DNA of 64,000 nt from Saccharothrix violaceirubra. GTDB taxonomy: Bacteria; Actinomycetota; Actinomycetes; Mycobacteriales; Pseudonocardiaceae. Of this stretch, positions 8,137-15,136 are shown one piece after another (the first letter of the stretch is position 1; each line of letters starts with the position of its first letter). The notes beneath the pieces are model-generated. The model was given only the letters and a program-made list of their open reading frames with translations, was not told the origin of the DNA and did not search any database. Both the position numbers and the translations under genes were made by a program. The stretch is from positions 2,728,001 to 2,792,000 of the forward strand of contig NZ_JACHJS010000001.1 of the NCBI RefSeq assembly GCF_014203755.1, in the 5' to 3' direction.

Positions 8137-9543
8137 GTGTACAACGTCGTCGACGGCACAACGGCCGTCGGTGAAGCGACCACGACACTCGTGGACCCCT
8201 GCACCGGCGAGGCGTTCGGCACCGCTCCACTGTCCACAGTGGACGAAGTGGACGCCGCCTACCGTTCAGCCGTGGAAGCCTTCGAGACCTGGCGCGACAC
8301 CACCCCCAAGGAGCGGCAGACCGCACTCCTGCGCTGCGCCGACGAGCTGGAACGCCGAGCCGAGGAGTTCCTCGAAGCCGAATGCCGCAACACCGGCAAA
8401 CCCCTCGCCGTCACCAGGACCGAAGAGGTCCTGGCGGCGGTCGACGTCCTGCGCTTCTTCGCCGGCGCCGCCCGCCTGCTGCCCGGCATCGCCGCCACCG
8501 AGTACCTCCCCGGCCATACCTCGTACGTGCGCCGCGAACCCGTGGGCGTCGTGGGCCAGGTCGTGCCCTGGAACTACCCGCTGCTCATGGCCGTCTGGAA
8601 GATCGCCCCCGCCGTGGCCGCGGGCAACACGCTCGTCCTCAAACCCGCCGAGACCACGCCCGTCACGGCCGCCCTGTTCGGCTCGCTGGCCGCCGAGTTC
8701 CTGCCGCCGGGCGTGGTCAACGTCGTCTGCGGCGACCGGGACACCGGTCGGGCCGTCGTCGCCCACCCCGCCGCCGCGTCGGTCTCGATCACGGGCTCCA
8801 CCAGGGCCGGGATCGAGGTGGCGCGCACGGCCGCCGAGCGCGTCGCCCGGACCCACCTCGAACTCGGCGGCAACGCGCCCGTGCTCGTCTTCGCCGACGC
8901 CGATCTCGACGCCGCCGCGACGGACATCGCCGCCGCCGGCTTCTTCAACGCCGGTCAGGACTGCACGGCCGCGTCCCGGATCCTGGTCGAGAGCCGCGTG
9001 TACGAGGAGTTCGCCGCGCGCCTGGTCGACCGTGCCCACAAGACCCGCACGGGACCGCCTTCCGACCCGGCGGCCGACTATGGTCCGCTCAACAACGCGG
9101 ACCAGTTCGCGCGGGTCCGCGCTTTGATCGGCGGGCTTCCCGATCACGCCCACGTGGCCGTCGGCGGCGAGGTGGTGAGGGAGCGGGGCTACTTCATCGC
9201 GCCGACCGTCGTCACGGGTGTGCGCCAGGACGATCCGGTGGTGCGGCAGGAGAACTTCGCACCGCTGCTGACCGTGCAGCCGTTCACCGACGAGGCCGAC
9301 GCGCTGCGCAAGGCGTGCGACGTCGACCACGGCCTGGCCGCGAGTGTGTGGACCACCGACCACGGCCGGGCCCTGCGACTGGCGTCCCGCATCGACGCCG
9401 GCACGGTCTGGATCAACACGCACCTCGTGCTCGCCGGCGAACTGCCGCACGGCGGGTTCAAGCGGTCCGGCTTCGGCAAAGACCTCTCGCAGTACGCGCT
9501 CGAGGAGTACACAAGGGTCAAGCACGTCATGCACCGGCACTGA
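8137..9543 (+). CDS. aldehyde dehydrogenase (betaine/gamma-aminobutyraldehyde dehydrogenase type)
   Basis: 468-residue NAD(P)-dependent aldehyde dehydrogenase. Seen: VVPWNYPLLM at the substrate channel, the NAD fold motif VSITGSTRAG, the general base in THLELGGNAP (Glu about 241) and the nucleophile in GQDCTAAS (Cys about 276). The C-terminus GGFKRSGFGKDLSQYALEEY is typical of the betaine-aldehyde and aminobutyraldehyde subgroup (PatD, BetB), whose members oxidise amino-aldehydes; the exact substrate is not fixed. The GTG start is preceded by GGAGGAGGA. The next gene starts about 18 bases after the stop, so the two probably form an operon. Confidence 0.93.
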   Translation: MYNVVDGTTAVGEATTTLVDPCTGEAFGTAPLSTVDEVDAAYRSAVEAFETWRDTTPKERQTALLRCADELERRAEEFLEAECRNTGKPLAVTRTEEVLAAVDVLRFFAGAARLLPGIAATEYLPGHTSYVRREPVGVVGQVVPWNYPLLMAVWKIAPAVAAGNTLVLKPAETTPVTAALFGSLAAEFLPPGVVNVVCGDRDTGRAVVAHPAAASVSITGSTRAGIEVARTAAERVARTHLELGGNAPVLVFADADLDAAATDIAAAGFFNAGQDCTAASRILVESRVYEEFAARLVDRAHKTRTGPPSDPAADYGPLNNADQFARVRALIGGLPDHAHVAVGGEVVRERGYFIAPTVVTGVRQDDPVVRQENFAPLLTVQPFTDEADALRKACDVDHGLAASVWTTDHGRALRLASRIDAGTVWINTHLVLAGELPHGGFKRSGFGKDLSQYALEEYTRVKHVMHRH

Positions 9544-9560
9544 CCGCAGGGGAAGGGCGC

Positions 9561-10271
9561 ATGGGCTACGAGGACGTCGAATCGGAACTGCGCCGCCACC
9601 CGAAGGTGAGCCAGTGCGCCGTCACGAAGATCCGGACCGGCCACCGCAAGGACACGCTGGTCGCCTACGTCGTGACCACCGGCCGTGTGCACCCGTCCGA
9701 GATCAAGGCGTTCCTGTCCGGCGCACGTGTGCGCCCCTCACGCGTGCCCCAATCCGTCATCCCGGTCGACTCCCTGCCCCGCACGCGGGAGGGGGCGGTC
9801 GACCGCGACGGACTGCCGCTCCCGGTCGTGCCCGCCCGGTCCAGGGGCACCAAGGGCCCGTCGGACGAACCCGTGTCGGTGGCCTTCCCGGCGTTGACCC
9901 TGGTCTTCGGGGTGGCCGCGTTCGTGCTGACGGACCGGTTCTGGCCGGGCTCCACCGACCTGTCCCTGGTGCCCCAGCCGTGGGCCGGGCTGTTCACCGG
10001 CCTGTACGTGGCCGAGAGCCTGGCGTTCGGCCTGGGCATCGCCGTGCTGTTCCTGGGCCGCGAACGGTTGTCGGATCCACACCGGCCGGGGCTGACCACG
10101 GCCGCCCACCTGTCGGTGGTCTGGCTGCTGGCGGCGTGGTGGCCGCAGGACAACTTCTACCGGCTGGCGGCGAAGAACGACTGGGCGACCCAGGCCGTCC
10201 TGGTCTACGGGTTCAACGTGTCCCTGATGATCGCCGCCGCCATCGTGGTCCTCTTCGTGACGCGGGAGTGA
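9561..10271 (+). CDS. adenylation-enzyme C-terminal subdomain fused to a four-helix membrane domain
   Basis: 236 residues. Residues about 1-95 look like the mobile C-terminal subdomain (PF13193) of acyl-CoA synthetases and NRPS adenylation enzymes: DVESELRRHPKVSQCAV, DTLVAYVV and an A10-like PRTREGAVDRDGL. The catalytic lysine of the A10 motif (normally NGKVDR) is replaced by alanine. No large N-terminal AMP-binding domain precedes it. The rest has about four hydrophobic helices (FPALTLVFGVAAFVL, GLYVAESLAFGLGIAVLF, HLSVVWLLAAWW, GFNVSLMIAAAIVVLF). GGGGAAGG precedes the ATG. It follows the aldehyde dehydrogenase closely. A binding or scaffold role in the membrane is inference; I know of no named family with this layout. 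Confidence 0.8.
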   Translation: MGYEDVESELRRHPKVSQCAVTKIRTGHRKDTLVAYVVTTGRVHPSEIKAFLSGARVRPSRVPQSVIPVDSLPRTREGAVDRDGLPLPVVPARSRGTKGPSDEPVSVAFPALTLVFGVAAFVLTDRFWPGSTDLSLVPQPWAGLFTGLYVAESLAFGLGIAVLFLGRERLSDPHRPGLTTAAHLSVVWLLAAWWPQDNFYRLAAKNDWATQAVLVYGFNVSLMIAAAIVVLFVTRE

Positions 10272-11802
10272 GGTCCGCGAACATCGCGCCGAGGTCCGCG
10301 TTGGCCGCGCGGACGGCCGCCTCGGTGTCGTCGAGTTCGCGCCGGGTGCGCCCGGAGATCGCCACCCCGAGGTAGGGCGCCGGGTCGAACGCGGCCGTGG
10401 GGATGGTGACGACCACGTTGCCCGGGAACCTCGCGACGTGGTCCCGCAGCGCGGCCGGGGGGAGCCGCGCCCCCAACGGCATCCAGTCCACGGTCCGTAC
10501 GAGGGGCCGTCGGTCGAGGACGTCCCGGAGGTTGAACGCCGCGGCGGGTCCGGTGAGGCGGATGTTGATCTCGACCGGCGCCAACCGGCCGTCCCGGGCG
10601 GTCACGAAGTCGACGTCGTACCAGCCCCGGTACCCCTCGGCGGCCAACACCCGCCCGACGTCGAGGCCGAACGCGGTGGCCGCGGCGACCAGGTGGTCGG
10701 GCAGCAGACCGGGACCGACCGTGACGCCGCGGTAGCCCGTCCCCACGACCTCCATCACCCCTACGCCCACCGGGTGGACCCGCCCGTCGGCGTCGACGAC
10801 CGCGTCGAACGTGGGGTTGTCGACGGCGTCGACGTATTCCTCCACGAGACTGCCCGCCCAGCGCCGCAGACCCCCGGTGCCGGCCGACACGACCAGGGTG
10901 CCGGACCCGCCGACCCCGTACTCGCGCTTGAGCACGACCCGGCCGCCGGCGGCCAGCTCCCGGGCCAGCGCACGACGCGACCCCATCGGCCGCTGGGCGG
11001 GGACCACGATCCCGGGTCGGGCCAACGCGCGGAACAGCTCGTGGGCGTTGCGCTTGGACTCGTAGCGCCTGACCGTCGCCAAGACCTGGGTCGACGCGAA
11101 CGCGGCCGTCAGGCCCCAGGGCACCGGCCGTCCCGCCGGAGCCTCGGACAGGGCGGTCGACACCCTCAGGTTTTCCCACCCCAGCACCGTTTCGACGTGC
11201 CGGACCCACCACTCGTCGACCGGCTGGGGAAGGACGATCGCCGCGGGCCGCCGACCGCAGAACGCGACCAGGCACGAGTAGTGGTCGGGTCCCCGGGACC
11301 GTGCGCCGAACTGCCCGTTGAACTCGGCGACGTTGCCCACGCGCACCATCGGTGCGCCCGCGTTCCAGGCGGTTGACCACGCCGGTTCGGGGTACGCCAC
11401 GAGCCGGCGGCCGTCCTGCCACGCGCCCATGGCCGCGTAGAACCCGACGGCGTGCGGGTCGGACTCGATCGTCACCTCGTCGAATCCGACCCGCGCGGCC
11501 TCGTCCAGCACGTGCCGGTACAGCAGACGCCCCACCCCGGAGCCGATCGCGTCCGGCTCGACGAACAGCAGACCGATGGTGCCGTGCGGCGGCTCACCGT
11601 CCACTGTGGCCACTCCGACGACCGTTCCGCCGCGCTCGGCGACCAGTGTCCGACGCGCGGTGACCTCGTCCGCCCGGAGCCTGAGCACTTCACGACAAGC
11701 GTCGAGGTGCGCCCGGTCGTAACCCCAATGGGCTTTGGAGCGCAGGATGAGGGCACTCAACGCCTCGGCCTCGTCCGGCCGCCCGGCCCTGACGGTCGTC
11801 AC
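10213..11802 (-). CDS. GNAT acetyltransferase-ATP-grasp ligase fusion protein
   Basis: 529 residues in two parts. Residues 1 to about 145 are a GNAT N-acetyltransferase: VRAGRPDEAEALSALI, GTIGLLFVEPDAIGSGVGRLLY (acetyl-CoA loop, Gly-rich) and VGFYAAMGAW. Residues about 160-510 resemble a pre-ATP-grasp plus ATP-grasp region as in peptide ligases related to PGM1: the ATP-binding VVLKREYGVGGSGTLVV and metal-binding PVEINIRLTGP. Known: ATP-grasp enzymes join a carboxylate to an amine via acyl phosphate, and GNAT acylates amines. A two-step amino-acid or peptide modification is inference. The 3' end overlaps the convergent membrane-protein gene by 59 bases, an unusually long tail-to-tail overlap. 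Confidence 0.87.
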   Translation of the reverse strand: MTTVRAGRPDEAEALSALILRSKAHWGYDRAHLDACREVLRLRADEVTARRTLVAERGGTVVGVATVDGEPPHGTIGLLFVEPDAIGSGVGRLLYRHVLDEAARVGFDEVTIESDPHAVGFYAAMGAWQDGRRLVAYPEPAWSTAWNAGAPMVRVGNVAEFNGQFGARSRGPDHYSCLVAFCGRRPAAIVLPQPVDEWWVRHVETVLGWENLRVSTALSEAPAGRPVPWGLTAAFASTQVLATVRRYESKRNAHELFRALARPGIVVPAQRPMGSRRALARELAAGGRVVLKREYGVGGSGTLVVSAGTGGLRRWAGSLVEEYVDAVDNPTFDAVVDADGRVHPVGVGVMEVVGTGYRGVTVGPGLLPDHLVAAATAFGLDVGRVLAAEGYRGWYDVDFVTARDGRLAPVEINIRLTGPAAAFNLRDVLDRRPLVRTVDWMPLGARLPPAALRDHVARFPGNVVVTIPTAAFDPAPYLGVAISGRTRRELDDTEAAVRAANADLGAMFADLTPASRRGPRWRRRSSGTR

Positions 11803-11825
11803 CGGGCCAGGTTCTCACAGTGGGG

Positions 11826-12860
11826 TCAGGAGTTCGTCCATTTGACGGCCTGGTGGGTGTAGGACGAGTCGTCCCCGGTCGAGCCCACGATCACGCCCGC
11901 GCCGTTGATGCCCGACGGGATCGCGGACGTGACACCGGCCGGGACGCCGAGGTCGAGCGCGGTGCCGTTCGCACTCCACCGGATCGGCCTGGTCGCGCCG
12001 TCGGCGGTCAGCAGTCCGCCGACCGTGACGCCGCTGTCGTTGATCGCCACGGCGTAGCCGCGGTGCGGCGATCCATCGTGCAGGTCGGTCGACGTCCCGT
12101 CGCGGTTCCACCGGACCGCGTGCTGGTTTCCGTCCGCGGCGATCGCCGTGCCGACCACGTCGCCATAGCGGTTCACCGACGCGGCGGTGGTGCCACCGCC
12201 GCCGGGCAGCGTGGGCAGGACGGTGGTCGTGCCGTCCCGGTTCCAGCGCACCGCGCGCAGCGGCGTGTTGTACGCGTACACCATCCCGGTTACGATGCCG
12301 TTCGGCGAGATCGCGCCGATCGAACTCGCGGTGTAGCCCGGCGGCAGCGGCAACGCGGTGGGCACTCCGTTCGCGTCCCAGCGCACGGCCAGCCGGTTGT
12401 AGTACGACCGACCCGAGGCCTGTCCGACCACCACCCCGTTGTCGTCGACGCCCGTCGCGAATGCGCCCTTGTCGTAGCCGGGCAACGTCCCGAGCACCGT
12501 GTGCGTGCCGTCGGTGCCGAACCGGACCGGCCGGGGCTTCCCGTCGGTCCCCGTCGCGGACCCGGCCGCGACGCCGTACCGGTTGACCGCCGAGGCGCCG
12601 ATGTACAACGCGTCGGCCGGCCCGCCGAGATCGGTGACGACCCCGGTGGTGCTCCACTTGACCGCTCGCGACCCGCCGGTGTGCCCCGAGGTCCCCACCA
12701 CGACCCCGGCCGCGTTGATCGCGGACGCCGACGTGGTCGTCGAGCCGGGCAACCCGGCGAGCACCGTGATGGTCGTGGCCGCCTGTGCCGATCCGGTGCC
12801 GAAGACGGTCGCGGCCAGCGCCGCGACCACCACCGCACCCATCCGTCTGTACGTGTTCAT
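11826..12860 (-). CDS. secreted HAF-repeat protein
   Basis: 344 residues. The ATG at 12860 is chosen because GAGGAGAG precedes it and it yields a signal peptide (MNTYRRMGAVVVAALAATVF...AQA). The mature protein is a series of roughly 45-residue repeats of the form AINAAGVVVGTS / AVKWSTTGVVTDLGG / ASAVNRYGVAAGSA, the HAF family (TIGR02913) that probably folds as a beta-propeller. At least six copies are visible. Exported; the function of the family is not established. A second HAF-type protein lies two genes away, divergently placed around the DoxX-like gene. Confidence 0.87.
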   Translation of the reverse strand: MNTYRRMGAVVVAALAATVFGTGSAQAATTITVLAGLPGSTTTSASAINAAGVVVGTSGHTGGSRAVKWSTTGVVTDLGGPADALYIGASAVNRYGVAAGSATGTDGKPRPVRFGTDGTHTVLGTLPGYDKGAFATGVDDNGVVVGQASGRSYYNRLAVRWDANGVPTALPLPPGYTASSIGAISPNGIVTGMVYAYNTPLRAVRWNRDGTTTVLPTLPGGGGTTAASVNRYGDVVGTAIAADGNQHAVRWNRDGTSTDLHDGSPHRGYAVAINDSGVTVGGLLTADGATRPIRWSANGTALDLGVPAGVTSAIPSGINGAGVIVGSTGDDSSYTHQAVKWTNS

Positions 12861-13061
12861 CCGCTCTCCTCGCCCTCTCTCCGGCAGTGACTCCGCGTGA
12901 GATCGAAGCACCGCGAGCGCGCACCGCACACGATGATCCACACGACCGGTCGCGGGCCGACCCGGCGACCCGACGCGGCGCGCACCCCGGTTTTGCGGCT
13001 TGTGCCGTACCCGGCGACGGCCGACCGGTGCACGCGTTCCGTCTGATCACCACGATCCAGT

Positions 13062-13077
13062 AGTGGTCTAGACCAAA
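13062..13077. promoter_or_regulatory. DasR-responsive element (dre) candidate
   Basis: AGTGGTCTAGACCAAA contains the complete 12-base palindrome TGGTCTAGACCA, the core of the binding site of the GntR regulator DasR, which releases DNA in response to glucosamine-6-phosphate. It is about 67 bases before the DoxX-like start, just upstream of a possible -10 (TAGGCT, 13092-13097), a position suited to repression. The HAF gene on the other side starts about 200 bases away. Confidence 0.8.
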
Positions 13078-13143
13078 GATCTTCCACTGGCTAGGCTGAC
13101 CCGCGTTTACCGGTCGGCCGCCCGAGTAGTCCAGGAGATCACG

Positions 13144-13590
13144 ATGACCAACACTCCCGGTCACGTCGGCGTGCTCGATCGCGCCGAGACCCTGTTGGCG
13201 CGGCTGGCCTTACCGTGTCTGCGCCTGTCGCTCGGGCTGGTCTACCTGTGGTTCGGCGTGCTCAAAGTGGTCGGCCGGTCGCCGGTCGCGGACCTCGTCC
13301 AAGCGACCCTGCCCTGGGTGCACGGCGACTGGCTGCTGCCCGCCCTGGGCTGGGTCGAGATCGTGCTCGGCATCGCGCTCGTCGTCGGCAGACCCCGCCG
13401 CCTGGCACCGGCCGCCGCAGCGGCGCACCTCGTGGGCACCTTCCTGGTGTTCGTCGAGGCACCCGCCCTGGCCATGTCGGACGGCAACGTGCTGCTGCTG
13501 ACCACGACCGGCGAGTTCGTGCTCAAGAACGTCGTGCTCGTGTGCGCGGCGCTGGCGGTCGTCGGCTGGGGGAGAACCGCGCGGCACTAG
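13144..13590 (+). CDS. DoxX-like small integral membrane protein
   Basis: 148 residues with four predicted membrane helices: CLRLSLGLVYLWFGVLKVVG, LLPALGWVEIVLGIALVVG, AAAAAHLVGTFLVFVEAPAL and FVLKNVVLVCAALAVVGWG. The first helix with a WFGxLK motif is typical of the DoxX/DUF417-like family of quinone-linked or redox-related membrane proteins whose roles are poorly known. An AGGAGATC sequence precedes the ATG. A dre operator sits in its promoter, which predicts control by amino-sugar availability. Its TAG stop overlaps the TAG stop of the convergent HAF gene inside a CTAG palindrome. Confidence 0.85.
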   Translation: MTNTPGHVGVLDRAETLLARLALPCLRLSLGLVYLWFGVLKVVGRSPVADLVQATLPWVHGDWLLPALGWVEIVLGIALVVGRPRRLAPAAAAAHLVGTFLVFVEAPALAMSDGNVLLLTTTGEFVLKNVVLVCAALAVVGWGRTARH

Positions 13591-14705
13591 GGAATCGTCC
13601 ACCGGAACGAGCGGCCGGATCGTGCGACCAGCGTGGAACCGACCGCGATCCCCGCGTTGTTCAGCGCTTTGGGCTTCGCGGGGACGTTCTCGGGTGTCGG
13701 CAGACCGCTGAGCGTGCCGGCACGCCAGTGGAACGGATGCGGTGCGCCTTCCACGGTGTGCCAGCCGACGACGTCTCCCCGGTCGTTCACGGCCACCGCC
13801 TCGCTCGCGCCCGACGCGCCGAGGTCGACCAGGCGCCCGCCGCGCCACAGCGTCGCCCTGCGCACCCCGTTCTCGGTCCGCCAACCGACGACGTCGCCGT
13901 TCTCGTTGAGCGCCCGGACGTTGTCCGCGGCGCCGGCCCCCTCGCCGGGCAGGACGACGGCCCGGTCACCGGTCCACACGACCACGTGGGTCACCTGGCT
14001 TGTCGCCCTCCAATCACCGACGACCACGTCCGCGTCGTTGATCGCTTTCACGTCGTAATACCCGCCCGCCCCGGCGGCGGGCAGTCGGGTGCACCCGACC
14101 GCGGCGCAGCGGAACGCGTACGGGACACCGCCTTTCGGGTCGAGGGCACCCGCGGTCGTCCCGATCCCGTTGACCGCCCGGTGTCGGACGGTGCCCTTCT
14201 CGCCGAACGTGATGTCGGAGTACGTGCCGTCGCGCCACACCGCCGCCTGGTCAGGGTGGTACGACGCCGTCGGGTCCTTGGGGTTGTCGTACCCGATCGG
14301 GAGGGCACCGCCGCCGAGGTCGCGGACCGTCATGGGGCCGTACCCGTTGCTTGGGGGCGGAGTGCGCCTGGTCCGGACGCCGTCCGCCCACACGTCGATG
14401 TAGGTGAACTCCGCGCCGCCCTGCTTGTTGCCGTACACGATCACGGCCGCGCCGCGTTCGTCGATGCCGAGGGCGTTGCCGCTTCCCATCGACCCGGGAA
14501 CGGTGCCCTCCCACCTCATCGCGCTGCCCCGGTACCAGCCCGGGGCCCACTCGGAGCCGACCGTCTGCCCGGCCTCGTTGATCGCCGTCACCAGGACCAC
14601 CTCGCCGAGGGCCGGCCGGAGTTCCTCGAACCCGACATCGGCCCCGGCCGACGGGGCGAGCCCGACGAGTGCGATCAACGCCGTGGACACGGACAGCCAC
14701 CGCAT
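13587..14705 (-). CDS. secreted HAF-repeat-like protein (second copy)
   Basis: 372 residues. The ATG at 14705 follows CAGGAGATC at the right distance and gives a signal peptide (MRWLSVSTALIALVGLAPSAGA). Repeats such as AINEAGQTVGSEWAPG, ALNENGDVVGWRTENG, AVNDRGDVVGWHT and ALNNAGIAVGS are the same kind as in the neighbouring HAF protein, but they are more diverged and interrupted by a middle segment with two cysteines (FRCAAVGCTR). Likely an exported beta-propeller of unknown role. The two proteins are probably ancient duplicates. Confidence 0.83.
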   Translation of the reverse strand: MRWLSVSTALIALVGLAPSAGADVGFEELRPALGEVVLVTAINEAGQTVGSEWAPGWYRGSAMRWEGTVPGSMGSGNALGIDERGAAVIVYGNKQGGAEFTYIDVWADGVRTRRTPPPSNGYGPMTVRDLGGGALPIGYDNPKDPTASYHPDQAAVWRDGTYSDITFGEKGTVRHRAVNGIGTTAGALDPKGGVPYAFRCAAVGCTRLPAAGAGGYYDVKAINDADVVVGDWRATSQVTHVVVWTGDRAVVLPGEGAGAADNVRALNENGDVVGWRTENGVRRATLWRGGRLVDLGASGASEAVAVNDRGDVVGWHTVEGAPHPFHWRAGTLSGLPTPENVPAKPKALNNAGIAVGSTLVARSGRSFRWTIP

Positions 14706-14905
14706 GGGGATCTCCTGACTGGTCGACGTGACCGACCGTAGCGATGGGCCCGGGTCGCCGGTCCCGCCAAGCGGTCCACGGCGACCGTGCCGCGCGGCGG
14801 AAAAGATCCACAAAGGATTGCCGGGAAAACGGCGCAAGTCCGCGCGACCGGCGCCGAACAGCAGGGGACGAAGCGCGTGGGACCACAGATCGGCGAGGTA
14901 GCCCA

Positions 14906-15136
14906 ATGATCACTTCCATCGCGGAACAGACCAGCCTGCTCCTGCTCAACGCCTCCATCGAGGCGGCCCGTGCCGCCGGTCGGACGGACGCGAGGCCCGC
15001 GCCCGGCACCGAGGACGTCGCCGCGGTCGTCGCCCGCGTCAAGGCGGTCCACCCCGTCATGGCCATGGCCATCGACGAGCAGTTCGAGAACGCCGCCGAG
15101 AAGAGCGCCGACAAGAGCGACCACCCCGCCGAGTGA
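14906..15136 (+). CDS. 76-residue protein carrying a chemoreceptor signalling-tip (MCP hairpin) motif
   Basis: The N-terminus ITSIAEQTSLLLLNASIEAA is almost the consensus hairpin tip of methyl-accepting chemotaxis proteins ([20 protein letters not shown]), and DVAAVVARVKAV resembles the descending helix (FAVVADEVR). The remaining cytoplasmic bundle, HAMP, membrane and sensor parts are missing. GAGGTAG precedes the ATG. No other chemotaxis gene is in view. It could be a micro-protein that uses the MCP trimer contact, a relic, or an unrelated helical hairpin; the motif match argues for one of the first two. Confidence 0.65.
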   Translation: MITSIAEQTSLLLLNASIEAARAAGRTDARPAPGTEDVAAVVARVKAVHPVMAMAIDEQFENAAEKSADKSDHPAE

